From Siccirubricoccus phaeus (lineage in GTDB: Bacteria > Pseudomonadota > Alphaproteobacteria > Acetobacterales > Acetobacteraceae), in assembly GCF_008360935.1 (NCBI RefSeq), contig NZ_SRXO01000004.1:310001-374000 (forward strand): a DNA stretch of 64,000 nt, written 5' to 3'. Both the position numbers and the translations under genes were made by a program. The notes below the pieces were generated by a model. It was not told the DNA's origin, did not search any database, and saw only the letters and a list, made by a program, of their open reading frames with translations. This document shows, piece by piece, positions 26,154-35,051 of this stretch. How positions within the stretch are numbered: the first letter of the stretch is position 1; each line of letters opens with the position of its first letter.

Positions 26154-27128
26154 CTAATCCTGCTGCGCTTTCGCCTGCCGCGCCAGCTCCGCCCAGCGCG
26201 GCACCTCATCCCGGACCAGACGGGTGAAGGCGGGGGTATCCATGGCCACATATTGCGTGCTGGTGCGCGCGAAGCGGGAAGCGACGACGGGATCGCCGCG
26301 CCGGCGGGCCAGCGCCTCCGCCGCCCGCTGCACCACCTCCGCCGGCAGTCCCGCGGGGCCGAACAGCCCGTTCCAGGTTTCCAGCTCGAAGCCGGGCAGG
26401 CCGGCCTCGGCAATGGTCGGCACCTCCGGCAGCTCCGGCAGGCGATGGCGGCCGCTGGCGCCGATGAGCAGAACGTCCGGGCTGCGGTTGAAGGCGACGA
26501 CATCCGCGGGGTTGGAGAACAGCACCGGGATGCGTCCCGCCACCACCTCCGCCATGGCGGCCGGCCCGCCGCGGAAGGGGATATGCGTGCCGCCAGTGCC
26601 GGCGCGCGAGAGGAACAGCTCCGTGGCCAGATGCTGCACGCTGCCGACGCCGCCGGAGGCATAGGGCATGCCGCCATCCTCCGCCTTGAAGCGGGCGATC
26701 AGCTCCGGGATGGTCTTCACGCTAAGGCTGCGGCTGACCGCCATGATCAGCGGGTTGGTGGCGACCAGGCTGATCGGCGTCAGATCCGCGACCGTGTCCA
26801 CCGGCGGGTGGTTCCGCATCACCGCCGGGGCGATGGCGACATTGGCGACCGAGGCGAACAGCAGGGTGTAGCCATCCGGCGCGGCACGCGCGGCCGCTTC
26901 CATGGCGATGTACCCGCCGGCGCCGCCGCGATTGTCGACGATGACCTGCACGCCATAGGCTTCGCTGAGGATCTCCGCCGTCAGCCGCGCCAGCGTGTCC
27001 GTATTGCCGCCGGGCGGGTAGGTGACGATCAGTCGCACCGGGCGCTCCGGCCAGGCGGCGAAGCCCGGCGCAGATTGCAGCAGCAGCGCCAGGGCTGCCC
27101 AGGCAGCCAGCAGCAAGGAACGCATCAT
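26154..27128 (-). CDS. orphan Bug-family TTT solute receptor
   Basis: This periplasmic receptor of about 324 residues has a Sec-type signal (MMRSLLLAAWAALALLLQS) cleaved near GFAA. ATG at 27128 begins this signal; the frame extends to an ATG at 27143. The carboxylate loop is IVTYPPGGNTDTLAR, followed by ARAAPDGYTLLFA. No TctAB pair is in this operon. The pair at 35052-37001, under the same predicted operator, may serve it. It lies 37 bases after the LLM-class oxidoreductase gene in the leftward unit that contains the first opine-dehydrogenase/M24/enolase triad. Confidence 0.87.
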   Translation of the reverse strand: MMRSLLLAAWAALALLLQSAPGFAAWPERPVRLIVTYPPGGNTDTLARLTAEILSEAYGVQVIVDNRGGAGGYIAMEAAARAAPDGYTLLFASVANVAIAPAVMRNHPPVDTVADLTPISLVATNPLIMAVSRSLSVKTIPELIARFKAEDGGMPYASGGVGSVQHLATELFLSRAGTGGTHIPFRGGPAAMAEVVAGRIPVLFSNPADVVAFNRSPDVLLIGASGRHRLPELPEVPTIAEAGLPGFELETWNGLFGPAGLPAEVVQRAAEALARRRGDPVVASRFARTSTQYVAMDTPAFTRLVRDEVPRWAELARQAKAQQD

Positions 27129-27165
27129 CACCCCCGCCTTCATCCCCGATGTCGCACCGGGCCGC

Positions 27166-28158
27166 TCACCCGGCGAACTCGCGGAGCATAGGCAAGATCA
27201 GGGCCAGACCGGCCGCGCCGCCAATCGCGGAAATCACCGGCTCCTCGAGGCCGGCCTCGATATAGGCCTGCAGCCGGCGGCTGCATTCCGCCGGCGTCCC
27301 GGCCACCGCGAAGGCCTCGACGGCCTCGTCCGGAATCAGCGCGGTCGCCGCCGCCAGGTCGCGGCGCGCCACGGCGGCGATGACCGCCTCCTGATCCACC
27401 GGAATGCCGGAGCGCCGGACATTCTCGGCGAGGAATTTGTTGCGCATGACGAAGGCCAGCTTCGGCCGCACCGCATCCATGGCGGCCCGGCTGCTCTCCT
27501 GCACGCTGCAGAAAAGGTAGCCGGCGCGGCGGAAACCCGCCGCATCGCGCCCGGCGCGCGTCGCGGCCTCGGCGCAGATCGCCAGGGAGTCGCGGACGGA
27601 ATCGAGCGACAGCGCGGCCGAGAGCACCACGCCGTCGGCGATGCGCCCGGTCAGCCGCAGCATGTCCGGGCCGGTGGCGGCGATGTAGATCGGCGGCTTC
27701 TGCCGCGGCGTGAAGGCCATGCGGGCGCCGGCCAGCCGGACATGCGCGCCCTCCATATGCACCGCCTCGCCCGTCCAGAGTCGGCGCAGCGCCTCGACAT
27801 ATTCCCGCATCAGCGGGATGGGCTTCTCCAGCGCCTTGCCGGATTCGGCGAGGAAGAGCGGGTTGCCGACGCCGAGCGCAATCGCTGCCCGTCCGGGCGC
27901 CAGCTCGTCCAGCGTCGCCATTTCCATGGCCACCGGCATCGGGTGCCAGAGATAGGGGCTGATGGCCGTCGGCACGAGCATCGGCCCCGGCGCCGCCATG
28001 GCGAAGGCCATGCAGCTGCCGCAGGCGCTGCGATAGCCCAAATGCTCCGCCATCCACAGGCTCTGCGCGCCGGCGGCGACTGCCTGCTGCGCCATGGCGA
28101 TGGCTTCCTGGGTGCTGACGAAGCCGTCGAAAGCGAGGCCGATCCGCGCTGCCATCAT
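27166..28158 (-). CDS. LLM-class flavin- or F420-dependent oxidoreductase
   Basis: This is a luciferase-like TIM-barrel oxidoreductase (about 330 residues) of a branch different from the NtaA-type genes nearby. Features are RIGLAFDGFVSTQEAI, SLWMAEHLGYRSACGSC, a LDELAPGRAAIALGVGNP segment that forms the usual flavin-contact strand, PPIYIAATGPDMLRLTGRIADGVVLS, and a C-terminal GTPAECSRRLQAYIEAG. The last is typical of F420/FMN-dependent members, which often act as reductases or dehydrogenases. ATG at 28158 follows AGGGA, ten bases from the enolase stop. Its role in the pathway is not known; cofactor choice between FMN and F420 cannot be read from sequence. Confidence 0.85.
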   Translation of the reverse strand: MMAARIGLAFDGFVSTQEAIAMAQQAVAAGAQSLWMAEHLGYRSACGSCMAFAMAAPGPMLVPTAISPYLWHPMPVAMEMATLDELAPGRAAIALGVGNPLFLAESGKALEKPIPLMREYVEALRRLWTGEAVHMEGAHVRLAGARMAFTPRQKPPIYIAATGPDMLRLTGRIADGVVLSAALSLDSVRDSLAICAEAATRAGRDAAGFRRAGYLFCSVQESSRAAMDAVRPKLAFVMRNKFLAENVRRSGIPVDQEAVIAAVARRDLAAATALIPDEAVEAFAVAGTPAECSRRLQAYIEAGLEEPVISAIGGAAGLALILPMLREFAG

Positions 28159-28168
28159 CGTTCCCTGT

Positions 28169-29326
28169 TCATGCCACGCTGTAGCGTTCGAGCTTCGCCT
28201 CATTCACCTCGATGCCGAGGCCGGGGCCGTCCGGCACCAGCATATGGCCGTCGCGATAGACGAAGGGCTCCTCGATGATGTCGTCGAGGTATTTGTGCCC
28301 GGCGATCCGGGTGCGCACGACCTCGGCGGTGGAGGTAACGGGGATGGTGCCGGGCAGGGTGATGATCGCGCTCGAGGCGGCGAGGTGCAGGTTGGCGGCA
28401 TTGCCGATGCCCATCTCGCCCGAGCCGTTGATGTCGCAGGCGAGGCCCGCGGCTTCCGCCACCGCCAGCAGCTTCTTCGACTTCAGCAGCCCGCCCGGCT
28501 TGGTGTAGTAGACCGAGAGCATCTCCGCCGCCTGGTGCTGGACGATCCGCAGCACGTCATGCGCGGTCCAGGCGCTTTCATCCGCCATGATCGGCACCTC
28601 GGTGTTCTGCGCCACCCGCGCCATGTTCTCCAGCCCCTCGCAGGGCTGTTCCATGTACCAGATGTTCTCGCCCTGCATGACCCGCGTGACCTGCAGGGCC
28701 TCCTTCCAGCTCCGGTAGCCCTGATTGGCATCGACCCTGAGCTTCACCGTGGGGCCGAGCTCCGCGCGCAGTCGGCGGACCAGCTCGATGTCGCGGGCCG
28801 CGTCGATGCCGACCTTCACCTTCAGCGTGGTGATGCCCTCATCCACCACCTGCTTCGCTTCGGCGATGGCGGTGTCGATCTCCATCAGGCCCAGGCTGTG
28901 CGCCAGCGCCACCTCCCGCCGGTACAGCCCGCCGAGCAATTGATAGACCGGGATGCCGTAAAGCTTGCCCACCGCATCATGCAGCGCCACATCGACGGCT
29001 GCCTTGGCGTAAGGATAGCCGCGGACGAATCTGTCCATCTTGGCGTGCAGCACTTCGATCTGCCGGGGATCCTCGCCGATCAGCAGCGGGGCCAGCAATT
29101 CCTCGATGACGAGCTTCGTGGTCTGCGGCGCCTCGCCATAGCGGCTGCCGAATTCGCCGCCCCAATCCTTCAGCACCTGGGCCTCCCCCCAGCCCACCGT
29201 GCCATCCTCCAGCACCAGCTTCAGGACGGTGTAGCCATACCCCACCGGCGCGTAATTGCCCGCCCAGGTATGGGGCCGGCGCATCGGCAGGGCGATGCGC
29301 CAGCTCCGCAGCGAAGCGATCTTCAT
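28169..29326 (-). CDS. enolase-superfamily enzyme, muconate-cycloisomerase subgroup (triad A)
   Basis: This 385-residue enzyme abstracts a proton alpha to a carboxylate, as in epimerases, cycloisomerases and dehydratases. The active-site set of the MLE subgroup is complete: Lys169 and Lys171 (K-x-K in TLKVKVG), metal ligands Asp199 (DANQGY), Glu226 (EQP) and Asp249 (ADES), and Lys276 (YTKPGGL) on the opposite face. The N-terminal capping domain has GWGEAQVLKDWGGEFG. Lysines on both faces suit 1,1-proton transfer (racemase/epimerase). It overlaps the M24 gene by four bases (ATGA). A paralogue with the same residues is at 38276. Substrate unknown; neighbours suggest an N-substituted amino acid. 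Confidence 0.9.
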   Translation of the reverse strand: MKIASLRSWRIALPMRRPHTWAGNYAPVGYGYTVLKLVLEDGTVGWGEAQVLKDWGGEFGSRYGEAPQTTKLVIEELLAPLLIGEDPRQIEVLHAKMDRFVRGYPYAKAAVDVALHDAVGKLYGIPVYQLLGGLYRREVALAHSLGLMEIDTAIAEAKQVVDEGITTLKVKVGIDAARDIELVRRLRAELGPTVKLRVDANQGYRSWKEALQVTRVMQGENIWYMEQPCEGLENMARVAQNTEVPIMADESAWTAHDVLRIVQHQAAEMLSVYYTKPGGLLKSKKLLAVAEAAGLACDINGSGEMGIGNAANLHLAASSAIITLPGTIPVTSTAEVVRTRIAGHKYLDDIIEEPFVYRDGHMLVPDGPGLGIEVNEAKLERYSVA

Positions 29327-30447
29327 GCGCCGATCTCGATCAACCGGTCGTTCGGGGAGAGCAGGCCGGTGATCGGCTCGAAGCCGGTTTCGGTGATGAG
29401 GTACATATCTTCCACATGGAAGCCCATGCGGCCGGGGATCATGTAGAGTGGCTCCATCGTCATGGTGACGTTGGGCTGCAGCAGGATCTGCCGCGTATCG
29501 GTGATGTAGGGTTCCTCATGGATGGTCTGGCCGATGCCATGGCCAAGGAATTTCAGCGTCGGCTCGATATTCCGCGTGCGGAGGTAGTCCACATAGGCAC
29601 GGTAGAGATCCGGCACGGGCGTGCCCGGCCGCAGCATCGCTTTGCAGAGGTCGCGGGCGCCGATCATCACCTCCCAGATGCGCCGCTGCTCGTCGGTCGG
29701 CTTGCCGACCACCGCGGTGCGGGTGACGTTGGAGCGGTACCCGCCCATATCGCCCAGGATTTCCAGCCGGAGCACGTCGTCGACCTCGATGAGCTTGGCG
29801 GTCGGGCTGCAATTGACGATGCCGCTGCGGATGCCCGATCCGACCTGGCATTTGAGGCCGTCGCAGCCGCCTTCCACCATGCGGCTGGCGACCATCTGGC
29901 TGACGGCCTTCTCCGTCATGCCGGGGCGGATCTCCGCCAGCACCTCGCCGGCGATGCGGTCGGTCAGCTCGCCGACGCGACGGAGAATGGCGATCTCCTC
30001 CGCCGTCTTGACCATGCGCGTGGTGAAGTAGAGGTCGCGGCAATGTTCGAAGCGCGCCTTCGGCAGCCTCTCGCGCAGCCGGATGAAGTCCTGTGCCGGC
30101 ATGTAGTCCAGCTCGATGCCGATGCACCCCTCGGCGGCGCCGGCCTCCGTCAGGATATCCGCCAGCAGGTCGGCCGGATCCTCGGTGAACTGGTTGTAGG
30201 GGCGGATGTCGCTGAAGCGGGAACGCTGCCGCGCCAGGTTCTCCTCGACATTGACCACCACCTGCACTGCTTTGCTGTCGCCGGCCAGCACGGAGATGGT
30301 CCGGCGAAAGCGGTTGCTGAGCTGGCTCGGCACCTGGAAGCCGGCGGTGTAGGTGACGTTGTCCGGCGAGAAGGCGACCAGCGCGTCGAAGCCGGCGGCG
30401 CCAGCGGCGCGCCGCAGCTTGGTGAAAACCTCGTGCTCGGCAGCCAT
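29323..30447 (-). CDS. M24-family creatinase-like protein with altered metal ligands (triad A)
   Basis: This protein has the pita-bread fold of aminopeptidase P/prolidase/creatinase (about 374 residues). The N-terminal domain includes FSPDNVTYTAGFQVPSQ. In metallopeptidases of the family two Asp, one His and two Glu bind metals. Here the first Asp position is Glu229 (RLEILG) and the second, eleven residues on, is Asn240 (YRSNVTRT), while His303 (GHGIG), Glu332 (MEPLY) and Glu346 (HVEDMY) remain. Creatinase is a known metal-free member with the same kind of losses, so a hydrolase acting on a C-N bond is more likely than a peptidase. ATG at 30447 overlaps the opine-dehydrogenase stop (TGATG) and follows GGAGG. 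A paralogue is at 37035. Confidence 0.87.
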   Translation of the reverse strand: MAAEHEVFTKLRRAAGAAGFDALVAFSPDNVTYTAGFQVPSQLSNRFRRTISVLAGDSKAVQVVVNVEENLARQRSRFSDIRPYNQFTEDPADLLADILTEAGAAEGCIGIELDYMPAQDFIRLRERLPKARFEHCRDLYFTTRMVKTAEEIAILRRVGELTDRIAGEVLAEIRPGMTEKAVSQMVASRMVEGGCDGLKCQVGSGIRSGIVNCSPTAKLIEVDDVLRLEILGDMGGYRSNVTRTAVVGKPTDEQRRIWEVMIGARDLCKAMLRPGTPVPDLYRAYVDYLRTRNIEPTLKFLGHGIGQTIHEEPYITDTRQILLQPNVTMTMEPLYMIPGRMGFHVEDMYLITETGFEPITGLLSPNDRLIEIGA

Positions 30448-31550
30448 CACGCCCCCTCCTCGACCAAATGCCGCAGCGCCTGTGGCGTCATGCCGGCAAT
30501 GCCCAATTTCTCCAGGGTCAGCCCGGCGCTGAGAAAATCGACGTCCAGCGAGAGGCTGGCGAGATGGATCAGCGCATCCATGGTCGGCGTCTTCACGCCG
30601 GCCACCTGGCCCAGCGCCGCCATCGGCACCAGGCCGGTGCCGACATCCTCATGGATGTAGCGATCGTCCAAGGAGGCAGGCGATTTGATGGTGGCGTTCG
30701 GCGCGCTCTCACGGCAGGCGCGGGCGATGTCGCCGCTGGCATAGGCCTCCGCCGTCGTCGCGCCGAATTCGTAGAAGGTCTGGAGGAAGGAGATCGCCGG
30801 GACCTGCAGCGCCGCGGCCACCGCCATGCGCTCCGCGTCAATCGCTGCCGTCACCCGTGCCACGGCGGGCGTGATGCCTTCCCGGTAGAACAGGAAATCG
30901 CCGCCCGTCGCCTCGATCCAGCCGGCATTCATCAACATCCCCGGCGGGTGGAACACCGCGTTGACGTTGCCGAGCGCGGATTCCAGCGCCGAGCTGGCCG
31001 CCTGGATGTCCGGGTAGAGCGGCTGCACCAAAGCGAAGAGCTCCGCGGTGCGGGTGGCCGGCAGGGCGGCGAAGCGCAGCTTCCTTGCATAGCTGTAGAT
31101 GCCGACCTTCGCCGGGCCTTCCATGCGTGAGATGTAGGTCAGGGAGACAGTCTCGCAGAGCGCCAGCTTGCCCCGATAGCCGGCGAGGCGGAGCTCGTTC
31201 AGGAAATGCAGCCCGCCGCCGGTATGGCCGGGGTTCAGCATGACCGGCACGCTGCCGTCCAGCAGCGGCGCCAGCGCCCGGGCGTAGTGGCTATGCGCCA
31301 CGGAGGGCACGACGAGCATGATGAGGTCGGCACCGCTGATCGCTTCGGCCAGGTCGGTGGTCATCGCCTCCGGCGTGACGAAGCCTGCCTGGACGCCATG
31401 CGCCTCGATGCCGCCGCGCGCCCGCAGCGGCGCCAGCCGCGCCGTGCTGCGGGCATGGAGCCGGACGCGGAAGCCGCGCAGCATCAGATCGGCCGCCGCG
31501 GCGCAGCCGCCATGGCCGGCGCCGAGCACGGCAACGCAGCGCACCGGCAT
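30447..31550 (-). CDS. opine dehydrogenase-family NAD(P)-dependent oxidoreductase (triad A)
   Basis: This enzyme belongs to the octopine/nopaline/N-(1-carboxyethyl)norvaline dehydrogenase family, which reversibly forms or splits N-carboxyalkyl amino acids into an amino acid and a 2-oxo acid. The Rossmann motif VAVLGAGHGGCAAAADL opens the protein. The helical C-terminal domain has VNAVFHPPGMLMNAG, carrying the conserved catalytic His, and DDRYIHEDVGTGLVP, carrying the conserved Arg and Asp. ATG at 31550 starts the Rossmann strand; the longer frame runs into the regulatory region. It is the first gene of the leftward unit and is divergent from its paralogue at 31918. The direction (catabolic or biosynthetic) is inferred from the transport and GntR context. 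Confidence 0.87.
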   Translation of the reverse strand: MPVRCVAVLGAGHGGCAAAADLMLRGFRVRLHARSTARLAPLRARGGIEAHGVQAGFVTPEAMTTDLAEAISGADLIMLVVPSVAHSHYARALAPLLDGSVPVMLNPGHTGGGLHFLNELRLAGYRGKLALCETVSLTYISRMEGPAKVGIYSYARKLRFAALPATRTAELFALVQPLYPDIQAASSALESALGNVNAVFHPPGMLMNAGWIEATGGDFLFYREGITPAVARVTAAIDAERMAVAAALQVPAISFLQTFYEFGATTAEAYASGDIARACRESAPNATIKSPASLDDRYIHEDVGTGLVPMAALGQVAGVKTPTMDALIHLASLSLDVDFLSAGLTLEKLGIAGMTPQALRHLVEEGA

Positions 31551-31637
31551 CACCCGCGCCCCTGCGAAATTTGTCGCGCCGCGGGGGCGATGGGAGTCGT
31601 CCTTACAGGCCGCATGCGCTCGTACCCTCGCCCTTGC

Positions 31638-31647
31638 AGTGATCACA
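31638..31647. promoter_or_regulatory. candidate GntR operator, site 1
   Basis: AGTGATCACA matches the palindrome TGTGATCACA at nine of ten positions. It is 88 bases upstream of the leftward opine-dehydrogenase gene (start 31550) in the 367-base divergent region 31551-31917, which otherwise has no gene. Its partner site is at 31859. Confidence 0.55.
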
Positions 31648-31858
31648 GTGCGCGCAAGCTTCGGGCCCGGATGCCATCGGTGTCAACCACCGAATATTGC
31701 CGCCGTCCTGCCCCGCCACAGCGAGGAAAGCCAGGGAGTTCTGCCTGAACTGCGCACTTTTCGCCCGGCTTCATGCACCAAGAACAGGCAGATCAGGCGC
31801 CGCGAGCATTAAAGTCGGATCGGCCAGCCTTCTGATGTCTTGCCGATCTGCCATCCAC

Positions 31859-31868
31859 TGTGATCACA
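31859..31868. promoter_or_regulatory. candidate GntR operator, site 2
   Basis: This is a perfect TGTGATCACA palindrome, 50 bases before the TTG start of the rightward opine-dehydrogenase gene. The same ten bases occur at 40962 and 41787, next to the GntR gene. Confidence 0.65.
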
Positions 31869-31917
31869 TCAAACCGCCCTCCCGGCTCTGCCGGGCCAGC
31901 GGCGCAGGAGACAGCCC

Positions 31918-33033
31918 TTGGCCGCTTCCATCAGCAGCATCGCGATCATCGGCGCCGGCCATGGCGGCTGCGCCGCGGCGGCCGATCTGACGCGCCGCGG
32001 CTTTGCGGTGCGGCTCTATGGCCGCAGCGCCAGCACCATCGCGCCGATCCAGGCAGCGGGCGGAATCACCCTGGGCGGCAGCCTCGGCGAGGGCTTCGTG
32101 CCGCTGCCCTGCGTCACCAGCGACGCCGCCGCCGCGATGGCGGGCGCCGAGCTGATCCTGATGATGGGGCCGACCCATGCGCATGCGGCGATGGCGGAGA
32201 CCATCGCGCCGCATCTGCACGCCGGGCAGGTGCTGCTCGCCGCGCCAGGGCATACGGTGCTGCTGATCCCGGGCGTGCTGCGGCGCCATGGCAAGGCCGC
32301 CGTGCCCTTCTGCGACACCGCCACCCTGCCCTATATCGCGCGCAAATCCGGCCCGGCCGCGGTGCAGGTGACGCAGGCCGCGCGCCGCCTGCCCTTCGCC
32401 GCCTTTCCCGGCCGGCGCACCGCGGAACTGGCCGAGCGGCTGCAGCCGGTCTTTCCCGCCCTTGCGCCGCACCGGCATCTGCTGGAGACGGTCTTCCCCT
32501 ACACCAACGCCATCCACCACCCGCCGGCGACGCTCTGCAATGCCGGGCGGATCGAGGCCACGGGCGGCGACTACTGCCACTATTACGATGGCATCTCCCC
32601 CGCGGTCGGCCGCATCATCGACCGGCTGGACCGGGAGCGCTGCGCGATCGGCGCCGCCTTCGGCATCGAGGTGCTGCCCTTCGTCGAGCATTTCCACCGC
32701 ATCGGCTACACCACCGCAGCGGCGCGCGACAGCGGCCTCGCCTATGAGGCCTTCCACCAGAGCGAGCCGGATCGCTGGATCCGTGCGCCCGCCAGCCTCG
32801 ACCATCGCTTCCTCGATGAGGACATCCCCTATGGGCTGGTCCTGCTCGCGGCGCTGGCGGGGCTTAGCGGCGTCGCCGCGCCGACGGTCGAGCATCTCAT
32901 CCATCTCGGCTGCCTGGCGACGGGCAAGGATTACCGTGCCCAGGGCCTCAGCCTCGAACGGATCGGCCTCGCCGGGCTGGATGCGGCGGCGGCGGTGCGG
33001 CTGCTGGAGGAGGGCTACGCCGATGCCGCCTAG
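31918..33033 (+). CDS. opine dehydrogenase-family NAD(P)-dependent oxidoreductase (triad B)
   Basis: This paralogue of the 30447-31550 product has 371 residues and a probable TTG start (GGAG seven bases before). The Rossmann motif is IAIIGAGHGGCAAAADL, almost the same as in the neighbour. The catalytic His is in TNAIHHPPATLCNAG, and the conserved Arg/Asp pair is in DHRFLDEDIPYGLV. An SxxPA-type linker and the IEATGGDYCHYYDGI segment, which resembles IEATGGDFLFYREGI in the other copy, show common descent. It heads a rightward unit with two Bug receptors and TctBA, so the compound imported by that transporter is a good candidate for its substrate. Confidence 0.87.
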   Translation: MAASISSIAIIGAGHGGCAAAADLTRRGFAVRLYGRSASTIAPIQAAGGITLGGSLGEGFVPLPCVTSDAAAAMAGAELILMMGPTHAHAAMAETIAPHLHAGQVLLAAPGHTVLLIPGVLRRHGKAAVPFCDTATLPYIARKSGPAAVQVTQAARRLPFAAFPGRRTAELAERLQPVFPALAPHRHLLETVFPYTNAIHHPPATLCNAGRIEATGGDYCHYYDGISPAVGRIIDRLDRERCAIGAAFGIEVLPFVEHFHRIGYTTAAARDSGLAYEAFHQSEPDRWIRAPASLDHRFLDEDIPYGLVLLAALAGLSGVAAPTVEHLIHLGCLATGKDYRAQGLSLERIGLAGLDAAAAVRLLEEGYADAA

Positions 33034-33073
33034 CGATACGGGCCCCGCCATCATCGACCGAAGGAGAGACGGC

Positions 33074-34042
33074 ATGCACAGGCGAACCCTGCTCGGCGCG
33101 ACGGCAATGCTTGCGCTGCCTCGGCTGGCGCGCGCGGCCAGCTTCCCCGACGGGCCGATCACGCTGATCGTCGCCTGGCCGGCCGGCGGCGGCAGCGATG
33201 TCAGCATGCGCCTGGTGGCCGAGGCCGCCAGCAAGCGCCTCGGCGTGCCGGTGGTGGTGGAGAACCGTCCCGGCGCCGCCGGCACCATCGGCCATCGCGC
33301 CATCGCTGCGGCCCGCCCGGATGGCCAGACCATCGGCATGGTGTCGCAGGACGCCATCAGCGCGCAGTACGGCAATGCCAATGCGCCGGCGATGAGCGAG
33401 TTCGAGCCGCTCGCCTTCTTCGGGGAGGAGCCGGGCGCGCTGCAGGTGCACCCTTCGACGGGCATCACCACCCTGGCCCAGTATATCGAGCGCGCCAAGG
33501 CCAACCCCGGCAAGATTCGCAATGGCGGCAATCCGGCGCCCGGCGCCTCCTACCTCTACATGGCCTATTACGAGCGCAAGCTCGGCATCCGCGTCACCAA
33601 GGTGAGCTATGCCGGCTATGCGCCCACCGTCACCGCGCTACTCTCGGGCGAGGTGGATTCCGCCAGCGTGCCGGTGCCGGATGTCGTCGAGTACCACAAG
33701 GAAGGGCGGCTGAAGCTGCTCGCCGTCGCGGGCGAGGAGCGGCATTTCATGGCGCCCGACGTGCCGACCTTCCGCGAGCTCGGCCATGACGTGGTGATCG
33801 GCGGCTGGCGCAGCCTCGCCGCGCCCGTCGGCGTCCCGGCGGATCGGCTGGCGGTGCTGCGGCGCGAATTGTTCGCCGCCTTCCGGGATCCGGAACTGCA
33901 GGCCAAGGCGCGGCAGGCCGGCTTCGTCATGTCGCCCGGCGACGCGGCCCGCACCGCCGCCGCCTGGGCCGAGTCCGATACGGGCGTCTACCCGATCCTG
34001 GATGAGCTCGGCCTGGTGAAGGCGCGCCGCAAGCAGGGCTGA
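33074..34042 (+). CDS. Bug-family TTT solute receptor (tandem copy 1)
   Basis: This 322-residue receptor has a short leader MHRRTLLGATAMLALPRLARA. AAGGAGAG precedes the ATG at 33074; the longer upstream frame is antisense or overlaps the preceding gene. The carboxylate loop is IVAWPAGGGSDVSMR, followed by VVENRPGAAGTIGHRA. It closely resembles the next gene product through most of its length (for example RLVAEAASK, GHRAIA, VSYAGYAPTVTALL), so the two arose by tandem duplication. It lies 40 bases after the opine-dehydrogenase gene and should serve the TctBA pair downstream. Confidence 0.9.
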   Translation: MHRRTLLGATAMLALPRLARAASFPDGPITLIVAWPAGGGSDVSMRLVAEAASKRLGVPVVVENRPGAAGTIGHRAIAAARPDGQTIGMVSQDAISAQYGNANAPAMSEFEPLAFFGEEPGALQVHPSTGITTLAQYIERAKANPGKIRNGGNPAPGASYLYMAYYERKLGIRVTKVSYAGYAPTVTALLSGEVDSASVPVPDVVEYHKEGRLKLLAVAGEERHFMAPDVPTFRELGHDVVIGGWRSLAAPVGVPADRLAVLRRELFAAFRDPELQAKARQAGFVMSPGDAARTAAAWAESDTGVYPILDELGLVKARRKQG

Positions 34043-34074
34043 CCGCTGGCGCAACCCGAGGAGAGAGACCCGAC

Positions 34075-35037
34075 ATGCTGCGACGCAATCTGCTGATCCT
34101 CGGCACCGGCCTGCTGGCGGCGCCGCGTGTGCACGCGCAAGCCTTTCCCTCCGCGCCGATGACGCTGATCTGCGCCTGGCCGCCGGGCGGCGGCAGCGAC
34201 ATCGCCATGCGCCTCGTCGCAGAGGCTGCCAGCAAGAAGTTCGGCGTGCCGGTGGTGGTGGACAACCGGCCGGGCGCGGCCGGCGCCATCGGCCATCGCG
34301 CCATCGCCACGGCGCGGCCGGATGGCTACACCTTCGGCATGTTCTCCACGGCCGGCGTCGCCGCGCCCTATCTGAACGCCAACGCCAACACCATCGATGA
34401 GCTGGAGCCGCTGGCCTTCTTCGGCTCCGACCCCAGCGCCTTGCAGGCAAGCACGGCGAGCGGCATCGCCTCGCTGCAGGATTTCGTCACCCGCGCCCGC
34501 GCCAATCCGGGCAAGATCAAGAACGGCAACGACCAGCCGGGCGGCGCCTCCTTCCTCGCGGTCGCCAGCTACGAGAAGCTGATGAATTTCCGCATCCAGA
34601 AAGTGCCCTATGCCGGCTATGCGCCGACGGTGACGGCGCTGCTGGCCGGCGAGGTGGACAGCGCCACCGTCGCCATCCCCGACACCATCGAGTATCACCG
34701 CCAGGGCAAGCTGAAGATCCTCGGCGTGTCCTCGGCCGAACGGCATTTCATGGCGCCGGAGATCCCGACCTTCAAGGAACAGGGCTTCGATGTCGAGGTC
34801 GGTTCCTGGCGCTGCATCGCCGGGCCGAAGGGGATGCCGGAGGATCGGCTGCGGACCTTGCGGAGCGGGCTGCTCGACGCCATGCGCGACCCGGACTTCC
34901 TGGCGAAGGCCCGCCAGGCCGGCTTCACCACCCAGCCGGGCGACGCCGCGACGACGCTGGCGCGCTGGCGGGCGGATGACCAGCTTCTCTACACGATCCT
35001 GGACGAGGCGGGGCTGGTGAAGGCGCGCAAGCGCTGA
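34075..35037 (+). CDS. Bug-family TTT solute receptor (tandem copy 2)
   Basis: This is the second of two tandem receptors (320 residues), with leader MLRRNLLILGTGLLAAPRVHA and loop ICAWPPGGGSDIAMR. Compared with copy 1, the early loop differs (AWPP against AWPA) and QDAISAQYGNANA is replaced by STAGVAAPYLNANA in the region that lines the ligand cleft, so the pair may bind different but related acids. GAGGAGAG lies before the ATG. It is followed by tctB after 14 bases, making it the receptor closest to the membrane genes. Confidence 0.9.
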   Translation: MLRRNLLILGTGLLAAPRVHAQAFPSAPMTLICAWPPGGGSDIAMRLVAEAASKKFGVPVVVDNRPGAAGAIGHRAIATARPDGYTFGMFSTAGVAAPYLNANANTIDELEPLAFFGSDPSALQASTASGIASLQDFVTRARANPGKIKNGNDQPGGASFLAVASYEKLMNFRIQKVPYAGYAPTVTALLAGEVDSATVAIPDTIEYHRQGKLKILGVSSAERHFMAPEIPTFKEQGFDVEVGSWRCIAGPKGMPEDRLRTLRSGLLDAMRDPDFLAKARQAGFTTQPGDAATTLARWRADDQLLYTILDEAGLVKARKR

Positions 35038-35051
35038 GCCGGGCCGTCGCC

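Noticed and set aside
24588-27191. 867-residue plus-strand frame
   Set aside because: Antisense to a monooxygenase gene and a Bug receptor gene that both have full family motifs and ribosome sites.
30447-33033. opine-metallophore biosynthesis (staphylopine/pseudopaline type), suggested by opine dehydrogenases
   Set aside because: No nicotianamine-synthase-like gene, aminobutyrate transferase or metallophore exporter/receptor is nearby; the context is uptake plus catabolic enzymes.
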